Assembly: GCA_013204195.1 (NCBI GenBank)
Contig: JABMOJ010000038.1
Coordinates: 1-5,108, forward strand
Length of the DNA stretch: 5,108 bases
Direction of reading: 5' to 3'
DNA from: SAR86 cluster bacterium
GTDB lineage: Bacteria; Pseudomonadota; Gammaproteobacteria; Pseudomonadales; Azotimanducaceae
Position 1 is the first letter of the stretch; every line of letters starts with the position of its first letter. This document shows, in pieces, positions 1 to 4,500 of this stretch. The notes beneath the pieces were generated by a model, which saw only the letters and a list, made by a program, of their open reading frames with translations, was not told where the DNA came from and ran no database searches. The translations under genes and the position numbers were made by a program.

Positions 1-694
1 CGGGCACACTGTGCAGCGTTCGGCTCGCTCGGAAATGATATTGGTCACCTGACAGCACGAGGTGACCGGTGTCGGCGAGCTTCAACGCCAGCGCCTGATG
101 GCCTGGCGTATGGCCAGGCAGCGACAGGATCATGACGCTACCGTCGCCAAACACATCATAATCGCCCTCGAGCTTCGTCGCCGCGCTACCCCTGAGACCT
201 TCGTACAGACTCGGATCAAACACAGGGTAGTCGCTGGCATGCTCGAAGGCCGCCTCATATTCCATACTTTGGATTAACAGCCTGGATGCGGGAAAGGCAT
301 TGGCGGCCCCGGTATGGTCAAAATGCATGTGCGACAAACCCAGGTAGTTGATATCTGTCGGCCCAAGACCAAGGGCCGCTAATTGATCCAGCAACGACTG
401 CTCGTAGAGCACGGTGGCACCGGGTTGCAAATCCATCCGACCCTGACCGGCAAACGCCAGGGGCAAGCCCGTATCCCAGATCATATTGCCCTGCGGGTGC
501 TCGATGAGGTAGCACGGCACAAATAAGTCACGCACGGGGGTGTCAGCATTCGTGAGCCCAAAACTCGCCACATCCTCCAGCCGCAGACTGCCACAATCGA
601 ACACCGTCAAGCGCAGTGCCTCAGCAGGTGGGCGGCTCTCGACCAACGTACTGCTCATCATCGATGCCATTATCAATAGAAATACATTACCCAT
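1..694 (-). CDS. MBL-fold metallo-hydrolase, N-acyl homoserine lactonase-like (3' end outside window)
   Basis: The reading frame is open for 231 codons from ATG at 694 and leaves the window at base 1, so the C-terminus is missing. The zinc-site signature is clear: H122-M-H124-F-D126-H127 (HxHxDH), PGH195TPGH as the third histidine motif, and SGD217 as the likely bridging aspartate. This arrangement, with an early VFDCGS stretch and a WDTGLP motif at 73-78, matches the AiiA/AttM-type lactonase branch of the MBL superfamily. The substrate, a lactone or another hydrolysable ester, cannot be assigned. Residues 4-18 are hydrophobic and are followed by AEA (24-26), which suggests export to the periplasm. 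The n-region lacks a basic residue, so secretion is tentative. The start at 694 has GAGG/AGG upstream. An in-frame ATG at 727 would add 11 residues including one lysine, but has a poor ribosome-binding site. The neighbouring HAD gene diverges from it. Confidence 0.88.
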   Translation of the reverse strand, partial: MGNVFLLIMASMMSSTLVESRPPAEALRLTVFDCGSLRLEDVASFGLTNADTPVRDLFVPCYLIEHPQGNMIWDTGLPLAFAGQGRMDLQPGATVLYEQSLLDQLAALGLGPTDINYLGLSHMHFDHTGAANAFPASRLLIQSMEYEAAFEHASDYPVFDPSLYEGLRGSAATKLEGDYDVFGDGSVMILSLPGHTPGHQALALKLADTGHLVLSGDQYHFRASRTLHSVP

Positions 695-746
695 GTCACC
701 TGCCTCTTTTATGGTTACGTCATTCATGTCTGACTTATCATCGCCT

Positions 747-776
747 GTTATACTGTCACTGCGGCGGCACTGCCAA
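747..776 (-). promoter_or_regulatory. Sigma70-type promoter for the MBL-hydrolase gene
   Basis: On the minus strand a TTGGCA -35 box (776-771) and a TATAAC -10 box (752-747) each match the consensus at five of six positions, with an 18-bp spacer. The predicted transcription start near 740 leaves about 45 nt before the ATG at 694, or about 13 nt before the alternative ATG at 727. The spacer contains one arm of the inverted repeat described separately, which would suit repression. Confidence 0.55.
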
Positions 777-834
777 ACAAATGGCAATGGCAACAGTGTA
801 CTGAACTCATCGCGGCAGTGACAGCGCCCCAGTG
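753..834. promoter_or_regulatory. Inverted repeat and CAGTG/CACTG cluster, candidate operator region
   Basis: CTGTCACTGC at 753-762 and GCAGTGACAG at 815-824 are perfect 10-bp inverted copies separated by 52 bp. The pentamer CAGTG or its complement occurs five times in 78 bp (757, 768, 794, 816, 830), and AGTGCACT at 831-838 is itself a palindrome. The left arm lies between the -35 and -10 boxes of the MBL promoter. The right arm lies toward the divergent HAD gene. This fits a looping or two-site regulator, but no regulator gene is in the window. No convincing plus-strand promoter for the HAD gene was found in 695-890. Confidence 0.35.
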
Positions 835-890
835 CACTCTAGCCGCTGTCATTTAAATCCAATTTTCCGGCACTTAGACGAGGCCTTTTT

Positions 891-1523
891 ATGCCATATC
901 AACCAGGCCCCGAAATAGCACCCAACTTGATCACCACTGTAATTTTCGATCTGGGTAATGTTCTACTTGATTGGAACACCGAGCAGGTTCTGGCGAGCCT
1001 CAAGCTACCGAACTCGGATCTGCAGCTGTTACGGGATGAACTGTTTGGGCATCAAGACTGGCTCGATATGGATCACGGCAAAGTCGCAGAGACAACCGTG
1101 GCTGGTGGGGTCAGCGCCAGAACCGGCCTGCCTATGTCAGTCATCGTGGCGGCGTTAGACGCTGCTAAACAATCCTTGCTGCCTATTCCTGCCAGTGTTG
1201 AACTCATGAGGGAAATCCACGATCGCGGCCTTGAATTAATTTGCCTGTCGAATATGTCCCGAGAAACCTATGCTCACATCAAACATCTGGATTTTTTCAA
1301 ACTGTTTGCGGGCATCATCATTTCAGGGCATGAGGGTCGCATGAAACCTGACGAGGCCATTTTTCAACTGACGCTGCAACGATTTAATTTGTCGCCCAAC
1401 AAGACGCTGTTTGTTGACGACAGCTTGCCCAATATCCTAAAGGCTCAGCAGCTCGGCATCAGCACATACCACTTCAAACGCACCGATCGCTGCTACGCCG
1501 GGATCAGGCAGATCCTTACTTAA
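891..1523 (+). CDS. HAD superfamily phosphatase, YihX-like (subfamily IA)
   Basis: This is a complete 210-residue protein, close to the usual size of a single-domain HAD phosphatase with an alpha-helical cap. All four HAD motifs are present: motif I VIFD20LGNVLLDWN with the nucleophile D20, motif II LICLS120N, motif III K152 in GRMKPD, and motif IV FVD176D177. Residues of roughly 30-100 form the cap. The position two after the nucleophile is Gly22 rather than the usual Asp acid/base. The DLGNV form is also found in E. coli YihX (glucose-1-phosphate phosphatase), so activity is likely retained. The substrate is probably a small sugar or other metabolite phosphate, but is not determined. GAGG at 880-883 lies 7 nt before the ATG and supports this start. 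It diverges from the MBL gene and converges on the CBS gene. The protein is probably cytoplasmic because no signal peptide is seen. Confidence 0.9.
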   Translation: MPYQPGPEIAPNLITTVIFDLGNVLLDWNTEQVLASLKLPNSDLQLLRDELFGHQDWLDMDHGKVAETTVAGGVSARTGLPMSVIVAALDAAKQSLLPIPASVELMREIHDRGLELICLSNMSRETYAHIKHLDFFKLFAGIIISGHEGRMKPDEAIFQLTLQRFNLSPNKTLFVDDSLPNILKAQQLGISTYHFKRTDRCYAGIRQILT

Positions 1524-1546
1524 TCGCCCGGGGAAGCCAAGAGCGA

Positions 1547-1590
1547 ACGGCTAGCCGGCAACCCAACCACCGATTAGTCGACGGCTAGCC
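1547..1590. repeat. Paired ACGGCTAGCC repeats in a convergent gap, possible bidirectional terminator
   Basis: ACGGCTAGCC occurs at 1547-1556 and again at 1581-1590. GGCTAGCC is self-complementary, so the two copies could pair as a 9-bp stem (1549-1557 with 1582-1590) around a 24-nt loop. The second copy includes the stop codon of the CBS gene (1585-1587). There is no T-tract on either side, so this is not a classical intrinsic terminator. Its place between two convergent genes is the main reason to suspect a transcription-end role. Confidence 0.25.
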
Positions 1591-2034
1591 CTCTCCGCCG
1601 GTCTCGCCAAGGATATAGCTCTGTAACTCTTCGATGGTCAGCTCCTGATCCTGAATAATAAATTTCAACAGATCACCCACGGTAATCATGCCTAGCGGAA
1701 TATGGTCTTCCACCACAGGCAGATGACGGATCTTCTTCTGACTCATCAATGACATGCAGGTATCTGCGTTAGTGCTCGGACCCACATAAATCACGTTGCG
1801 GGTCATGATGTCAGCAACCAATGTGTCTCTTGATGATTTGTTGTTTAAAATCACCTTGCGGGCATAATCACGTTCAGAAATAATACCCATCAAACGCGCC
1901 TGATCATTCACCACCATCAAAGCCCCGACTTCCTTGTCCGCCATCAGAGCCACTGCTTCATAGACTGACTGGGACGCCAGAATTGACCAAACTTCATCGC
2001 CTTTAACATCTAACATTTCTCTGGTGGTACTCAT
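1585..2034 (-). CDS. Stand-alone tandem CBS-domain protein
   Basis: A 149-residue protein made almost entirely of two CBS domains (about 8-65 and 75-132), with a short acidic, glycine-rich C-terminal tail. Each domain carries the nucleotide ribose-binding signature G-h-x-S/T-x-x-D: GIIS53ERD56 and GMIT118VGD121. Paired CBS domains form a Bateman module, which in this family usually binds AMP, ATP, SAM or NAD-type ligands and acts as an energy or redox sensor. The partner protein is unknown and no catalytic domain is attached. I chose ATG 2034 because AGGGG (2046-2042) lies 7 nt upstream. The in-frame ATG at 2040 adds only Met-Ala and would sit 1 nt from the same Shine-Dalgarno. The protein is probably soluble and cytoplasmic. 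It converges with the HAD gene and diverges from phyH across a long regulatory region. Confidence 0.9.
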   Translation of the reverse strand: MSTTREMLDVKGDEVWSILASQSVYEAVALMADKEVGALMVVNDQARLMGIISERDYARKVILNNKSSRDTLVADIMTRNVIYVGPSTNADTCMSLMSQKKIRHLPVVEDHIPLGMITVGDLLKFIIQDQELTIEELQSYILGETGGEG

Positions 2035-2041
2035 TGCCATA

Positions 2042-2046
2042 CCCCT
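2042..2046 (-). promoter_or_regulatory. Ribosome binding site deciding the CBS-protein start
   Basis: AGGGG on the minus strand lies 7 nt before the ATG at 2034 but only 1 nt before the ATG at 2040. The spacing favours the downstream start. Confidence 0.6.
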
Positions 2047-2062
2047 TTAATTTGTAGTTAGC

Positions 2063-2096
2063 GTGATTATCTGAATCACACCCCTGTCAGCGGCAA
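2063..2096 (-). promoter_or_regulatory. Putative promoter of the CBS gene with overlapping operator-like inverted repeat
   Basis: Minus-strand TTGCCG (2096-2091) and GATAAT (2071-2066) could serve as -35 and -10 boxes, with a long 19-bp spacer. A start near 2059 would give a leader of about 25 nt to ATG 2034. A perfect 6-bp inverted repeat, GTGATT-N5-AATCAC (2063-2079), covers the -10 box, where a repressor would block polymerase. The spacing does not match CRP (GTGA-N6-TCAC) or FNR sites. Confidence 0.4.
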
Positions 2097-2099
2097 CCT

Positions 2100-2111
2100 C
2101 ACCGATCGGTG
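2100..2111. promoter_or_regulatory. 12-bp perfect palindrome CACCGATCGGTG
   Basis: CACCGATCGGTG is fully self-complementary and lies just upstream of the putative -35 box of the CBS gene, in the 476-bp divergent region. Short uninterrupted palindromes like this are common as dimeric regulator half-site pairs, but no regulator family can be assigned. Confidence 0.3.
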
Positions 2112-2113
2112 CG

Positions 2114-2139
2114 TTCAAGCTACGCATTTAAGCGACGCA
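2114..2139. repeat. Two adjacent 13-bp direct repeats
   Basis: TTCAAGCTACGCA (2114-2126) is followed immediately by TTTAAGCGACGCA (2127-2139), matching at 11 of 13 positions. They adjoin the palindrome at 2100-2111, in the region between the divergent CBS and phyH genes. They may be paired binding sites or a local duplication. Confidence 0.4.
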
Positions 2140-2426
2140 AAAAACCAATGCAACGGACCTTCCAATCATGTCCGTCCCCGAGCACCGTAAAAATGACGTA
2201 ACTCAATAAACGATGACGGTCGAGGCCGGCGGCGCTTCAATTTAGACAAGTAATCCCGTTACAAGTCTTGATCGGGCGCAATCCTCAACCAGAATGGGCA
2301 CGAGGCTAGATTCACTGTAAGCACCCAGCGACAAAGTTTGACCAACCTCGACAAAGCCAGAAGTTGGCGGGCGGCATGCACTGCTGGAAGACCGGTCTGA
2401 TCGATGAAGATACCGCCGCTGATACC

Positions 2427-2454
2427 TGTTTTACCCTCTGCTGTGTTACCCTCT
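2427..2454. repeat. Direct repeat TGTnTTACCCTCT upstream of phyH
   Basis: TGTTTTACCCTCT (2427-2439) and TGTGTTACCCTCT (2442-2454) match at 12 of 13 positions with a 15-bp period. They lie 57 bp and more upstream of the chosen phyH start. The position is compatible with a tandem activator or repressor site, though the 15-bp period is not a whole number of helical turns. Confidence 0.4.
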
Positions 2455-2497
2455 TGGCTCAAATATCCACATCGACGACAGCACTGCCACAGGCCAC

Positions 2498-2502
2498 GGG
2501 GG
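2498..2502 (+). promoter_or_regulatory. Ribosome binding site deciding the phyH start
   Basis: GGGGG at 2498-2502 lies 8 nt before ATG 2511. The upstream in-frame ATG at 2364 would add 49 residues without PhyH-like content, so 2511 is preferred. Confidence 0.5.
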
Positions 2503-2510
2503 TTAACTCA

Positions 2511-3350
2511 ATGGCGATACAAGAGATTTCGGCAGACGCACCGCTGAGTACCCTACTGACGGCGCTTCGAGAAGATGGCGGCCTGATCATCAAAGGCATG
2601 TTCGATCGTGATCTCATTCAGACCATGGACGTGGCCATCACGGCCGCCGCCATTGATTTCCAGGCAGGCGCGGCGACCCAGGGGCTGGGTGACGATGGCA
2701 AGAGCTTTGTGGGCAGCAACACCATCCGCTTCTCCAGCCTCGGTAAGATTTCACCCGCCTATTTTCACATGCTCGACAACCCGATCTATGCTGCCCTGGC
2801 TGATGCAGTACTGCTACCTCATTGTGGCTCCTACTGGGTTAACACCGCCCAAGCCATGCTGATCGGGCCCGGATCTAAAGCCCAAGTGCTACACCGGGAT
2901 TGTGGTAATTGGCCCTATGTCTCTGAGACCCATTGGCCTGACTCCCCAGAGGCAACCTTAAGCGCGATGATCGCGCTGCATGATATTACCGATGAACTGG
3001 GCGCCACTCGCGTGGTTCCCGGAAGTCACCTCTGGCCTGACTATGGGCAACAAGCCGACGCCAGTCTTTCCTACCCGGCAGAAATGCAAGCGGGCGATGC
3101 CCTGATATATTCTGGCAAACTCATTCACGGCGGCGGCGCTAACCAGACCACCGATCATTGGCGGCGCGCCATGCATCTGAGTTTCGTCCTCGGCTGGCTG
3201 ACGCCAGAAGAATCCAGCCCCATCGATTACACTGATGCAGACCTTGCCCAACAGTCGCCTCGAGTTCAACGACTGCTCGGCCATCGATCTTACGACCCTC
3301 GCCCCCACCGGGGTGGCGGGCTCTGGCTGCGCCACGTGGACCCCATTTAG
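2511..3350 (+). CDS. Phytanoyl-CoA dioxygenase (PhyH) family Fe(II)/2-oxoglutarate oxygenase
   Basis: A 279-residue protein with the PhyH-type double-stranded beta-helix core. The iron-binding facial triad is visible: H128 and D130 in VLHRDCGNWPY, and H206 in KLIHGGG. R218 or R219 is suited to anchor 2-oxoglutarate. GATRVVPGSHLWPD (165-178) is the typical PhyH signature between them. These enzymes hydroxylate, or otherwise oxidise, an organic substrate using O2 and 2-oxoglutarate and release CO2 and succinate. The family is very broad in substrate, and the HRDCGNWPY form recalls fungal FtmOx1-like members more than human phytanoyl-CoA hydroxylase, so the lipid name should not be read literally. 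The protein is probably cytoplasmic. A possible longer start at 2364 was rejected. It diverges from the CBS gene and is followed 6 nt after its stop by a strong hairpin. Confidence 0.9.
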   Translation: MAIQEISADAPLSTLLTALREDGGLIIKGMFDRDLIQTMDVAITAAAIDFQAGAATQGLGDDGKSFVGSNTIRFSSLGKISPAYFHMLDNPIYAALADAVLLPHCGSYWVNTAQAMLIGPGSKAQVLHRDCGNWPYVSETHWPDSPEATLSAMIALHDITDELGATRVVPGSHLWPDYGQQADASLSYPAEMQAGDALIYSGKLIHGGGANQTTDHWRRAMHLSFVLGWLTPEESSPIDYTDADLAQQSPRVQRLLGHRSYDPRPHRGGGLWLRHVDPI

Positions 3351-3356
3351 TGGGCA

Positions 3357-3385
3357 GCTGAAACCGTCGCTCGGACGATTTCAGC
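3357..3385 (+). terminator. Strong hairpin just after phyH, possible terminator or attenuator
   Basis: GCTGAAACCGTC (3357-3368) and GACGATTTCAGC (3374-3385) pair at 11 of 12 positions around a 5-nt GCTCG loop, beginning 6 nt after the phyH stop. The position suits a terminator. No continuous T-tract follows, because the downstream DNA is the TTTC(A/G)GCAACTG repeat. It may instead be a partial terminator, an mRNA 3'-end stabiliser or a leader structure for dusC. Confidence 0.4.
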
Positions 3386-3414
3386 AACTGTTTCGGCAAC
3401 TGTTTCAGCAATCC
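3379..3414 (+). repeat. Three-copy 12-bp tandem repeat
   Basis: The units are TTTCAGCAACTG (3379-3390), TTTCGGCAACTG (3391-3402) and a diverged TTTCAGCAATCC (3403-3414). The first two differ at one base. The first unit contains part of the right arm of the preceding hairpin, so the second and third units offer alternative pairing partners for its left arm. Confidence 0.7.
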
Positions 3415-3429
3415 AGTCAAAAACCAAGG

Positions 3430-3435
3430 TACAAT
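3430..3435 (+). promoter_or_regulatory. Possible -10 box for dusC
   Basis: TACAAT matches the -10 consensus at five of six positions and would place transcription start near 3442, about 27 nt before the dusC ATG. No good -35 hexamer lies 16-19 bp upstream and there is no TGn extension, so support is weak. If it is real, the short reading frame at 3434 would be outside the transcript. Confidence 0.25.
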
Positions 3436-3478
3436 GGCCGCCGTTCTTATCTCGGTCCAATCAATCTTATGCGCCTAG
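3434..3478 (+). other. Possible 14-codon leader ORF overlapping the dusC start
   Basis: ATG 3434 has AAGG at 3426-3429 upstream and opens a frame encoding MAAVLISVQSILCA, ending at TAG 3476-3478, which overlaps the first 10 nt of dusC. Because dusC has no clear Shine-Dalgarno of its own, the overlap could couple translation. The SD spacing is short (4 nt), and the ATG overlaps a possible -10 box, so this may be chance. Confidence 0.2.
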
Positions 3479-4437
3479 TATTAGCCCCCATGGAGGGCGT
3501 CGTTGATCTGCATATGCGCGCTCTGCTCACCAGCCTGGGCGGGCTGGACGGCTGTGTTACCGAATTTGTCCGAGTCAGCAATCGCCAGGTTTTGCCCGAA
3601 CGCACCTTCAGAAAACACTGCCCGGAACTCGACACCAACAGCCGTACCGCCAGTGGCACCCCCATCAAATTGCAGCTGCTCGGCGGCTGCCCCCAAACCT
3701 TGGCCGATAATGCCCGCAAGGCCGCCGAATTGGGTGCCATCGCCATCGATTTGAACTTCGGCTGTCCGACCAAGACTGTGAATAACAGCAATGGCGGCGC
3801 TTGCCTGCTGCAATATCCCGAACAGATCTATGCGATTGTCGATGCGGTACGCCGCAATGTACCCCCTTCAATCCCCGTCAGCGCAAAAATTCGCTTGGGA
3901 TTTAACGACCGCAGTCTCTTTATGGAGAATGCCCAGGCGGTCGCCGCGGCCGGCGCCTTTGAACTCACGGTCCACGCCCGCTCCAAGGCAGACGGCTACA
4001 AACCACCGGCCTACTGGGAATATATCGGCCAGATCCGTGAGGCGCTGAAAATTCCCATTATTGCCAATGGTGAAATCTGGTCGCCTCAGGATTGGCAACG
4101 CTGTGTCGAGCAAACCGGGTGTGACGATTTCATGCTGGGGCGCGGTATTCTAGCGCGGCCTGATCTGGCCTTGGCCATCAAGGCCGCCGCCGAGCACAGA
4201 GATTATGTGCCTATGCGCTGGGCTCAGGTGTCGCGCCTCATATGGGACTATTACATCATCACGAAACCCTTGTATCCCGCGAAATTTCTCGGCAATCGAG
4301 TCAAACAGTGGCTAGCGTATCTGCGTCTGAATTACCCTCAGGCCGAACGCTTGTTTGATGAAATCAAAAAAGAAAAAGACGCCACTGTCTTCGAGCAGGC
4401 ACTGCTAAGACAGGCCAGCGAAGATTGCGAGACTTAA
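3469..4437 (+). CDS. dusC: tRNA-dihydrouridine(16) synthase DusC
   Basis: A 322-residue protein, close to the length of E. coli DusC (about 315). It reduces uridine 16 in the D-loop of tRNAs to dihydrouridine, using FMN and NADPH, in the cytoplasm. The N-terminal TIM barrel begins with the FMN-binding APMEGV (6-11). TEFVRVSNRQVLP (31-43) and the SRTASGTP stretch (58-65) are DusC-like. The catalytic cysteine is C99 in NFGCPTKTVN. K140, H169, NGEIW (200-204) and GRG (224-226) fit the remaining FMN-site elements. The C-terminal helical domain (about 245-322, with KQWLAYLR) is the tRNA-recognition part. The start at 3469 reproduces the family N-terminus MRxxLAPMEG. The in-frame ATG at 3235 lies inside phyH and would add 78 unrelated residues. 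No clear Shine-Dalgarno precedes 3469, which is unusual in this window. Confidence 0.95.
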   Translation: MRLVLAPMEGVVDLHMRALLTSLGGLDGCVTEFVRVSNRQVLPERTFRKHCPELDTNSRTASGTPIKLQLLGGCPQTLADNARKAAELGAIAIDLNFGCPTKTVNNSNGGACLLQYPEQIYAIVDAVRRNVPPSIPVSAKIRLGFNDRSLFMENAQAVAAAGAFELTVHARSKADGYKPPAYWEYIGQIREALKIPIIANGEIWSPQDWQRCVEQTGCDDFMLGRGILARPDLALAIKAAAEHRDYVPMRWAQVSRLIWDYYIITKPLYPAKFLGNRVKQWLAYLRLNYPQAERLFDEIKKEKDATVFEQALLRQASEDCET

Positions 4438-4500
4438 GCGGGTTTTTCACGGTAGTATCTGTACTCGCATCAGTACTCTTATCGACAAGCAGGGATACCT
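4438..4500 (+). other. Short gap between dusC and the amidohydrolase gene
   Basis: A TTTTT run at 4443-4447 follows the dusC stop, but no stable stem precedes it, so no terminator is called. A weak 5-bp stem, GTACT/AGTAC (4461-4476), is present. With 63 bp and the same strand, read-through from dusC is possible. AGGGA at 4491-4495 is the ribosome-binding site for the next gene. Confidence 0.4.

Larger units (their letters stand above)
2140..2510. other. Non-coding stretch upstream of phyH
   Basis: No convincing gene was found here on either strand. The short reading frames present lack Shine-Dalgarno sequences or recognisable protein content. No tRNA cloverleaf was seen. The part nearest phyH holds a 13-bp direct repeat (2427-2454, listed separately). 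AT-rich DNA at 2460-2467 could be part of a promoter, but no acceptable -35/-10 pair was found. Confidence 0.5.

Noticed and set aside
62..821. Several short reading frames at 62-277 (+), 318-515 (-) and 540-821 (+)
   Set aside because: They overlap the MBL-hydrolase gene in other frames and show no recognisable protein content, while the MBL frame carries all its zinc-site motifs.
2063..2079. CRP or FNR binding site
   Set aside because: The GTGA and TCAC half-sites are 9 bp apart rather than 6, and the FNR TTGAT-N4-ATCAA pattern is not met.
714..2202. An 11-bp match AATGACGTAAC at 724-714 (minus) and 2192-2202 (plus)
   Set aside because: A few 11-bp matches are expected by chance in 5 kb when both strands are compared.
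2259..2462. A 67-codon minus-strand frame upstream of phyH
   Set aside because: It has no Shine-Dalgarno and no recognisable domain, and partly overlaps the repeated elements. It looks like chance.
2364..2510. A 49-residue N-terminal extension of the PhyH protein from ATG 2364
   Set aside because: The extension lacks family-like sequence and has no good ribosome-binding site, whereas ATG 2511 has GGGGG 8 nt upstream and gives a normal family length.
2958..3420. Minus-strand frames of 125 and 93 codons opposite phyH
   Set aside because: These are antisense shadows of a gene with intact iron-binding motifs.
3235..3468. A 78-residue N-terminal extension of DusC starting inside phyH
   Set aside because: DusC proteins begin at MRxxLAPMEG, which is exactly at 3469. 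The extension is phyH sequence read in another frame plus the leader repeats.
3447..4113. Long antisense frames (110-114 codons and shorter) opposite dusC
   Set aside because: They arise from GC-rich codon structure in dusC and have no family features.
4443..4476. Intrinsic terminator after dusC
   Set aside because: The T-run at 4443-4447 has no stem before it, and the GTACT/AGTAC stem is only 5 bp and not followed by a T-tract.
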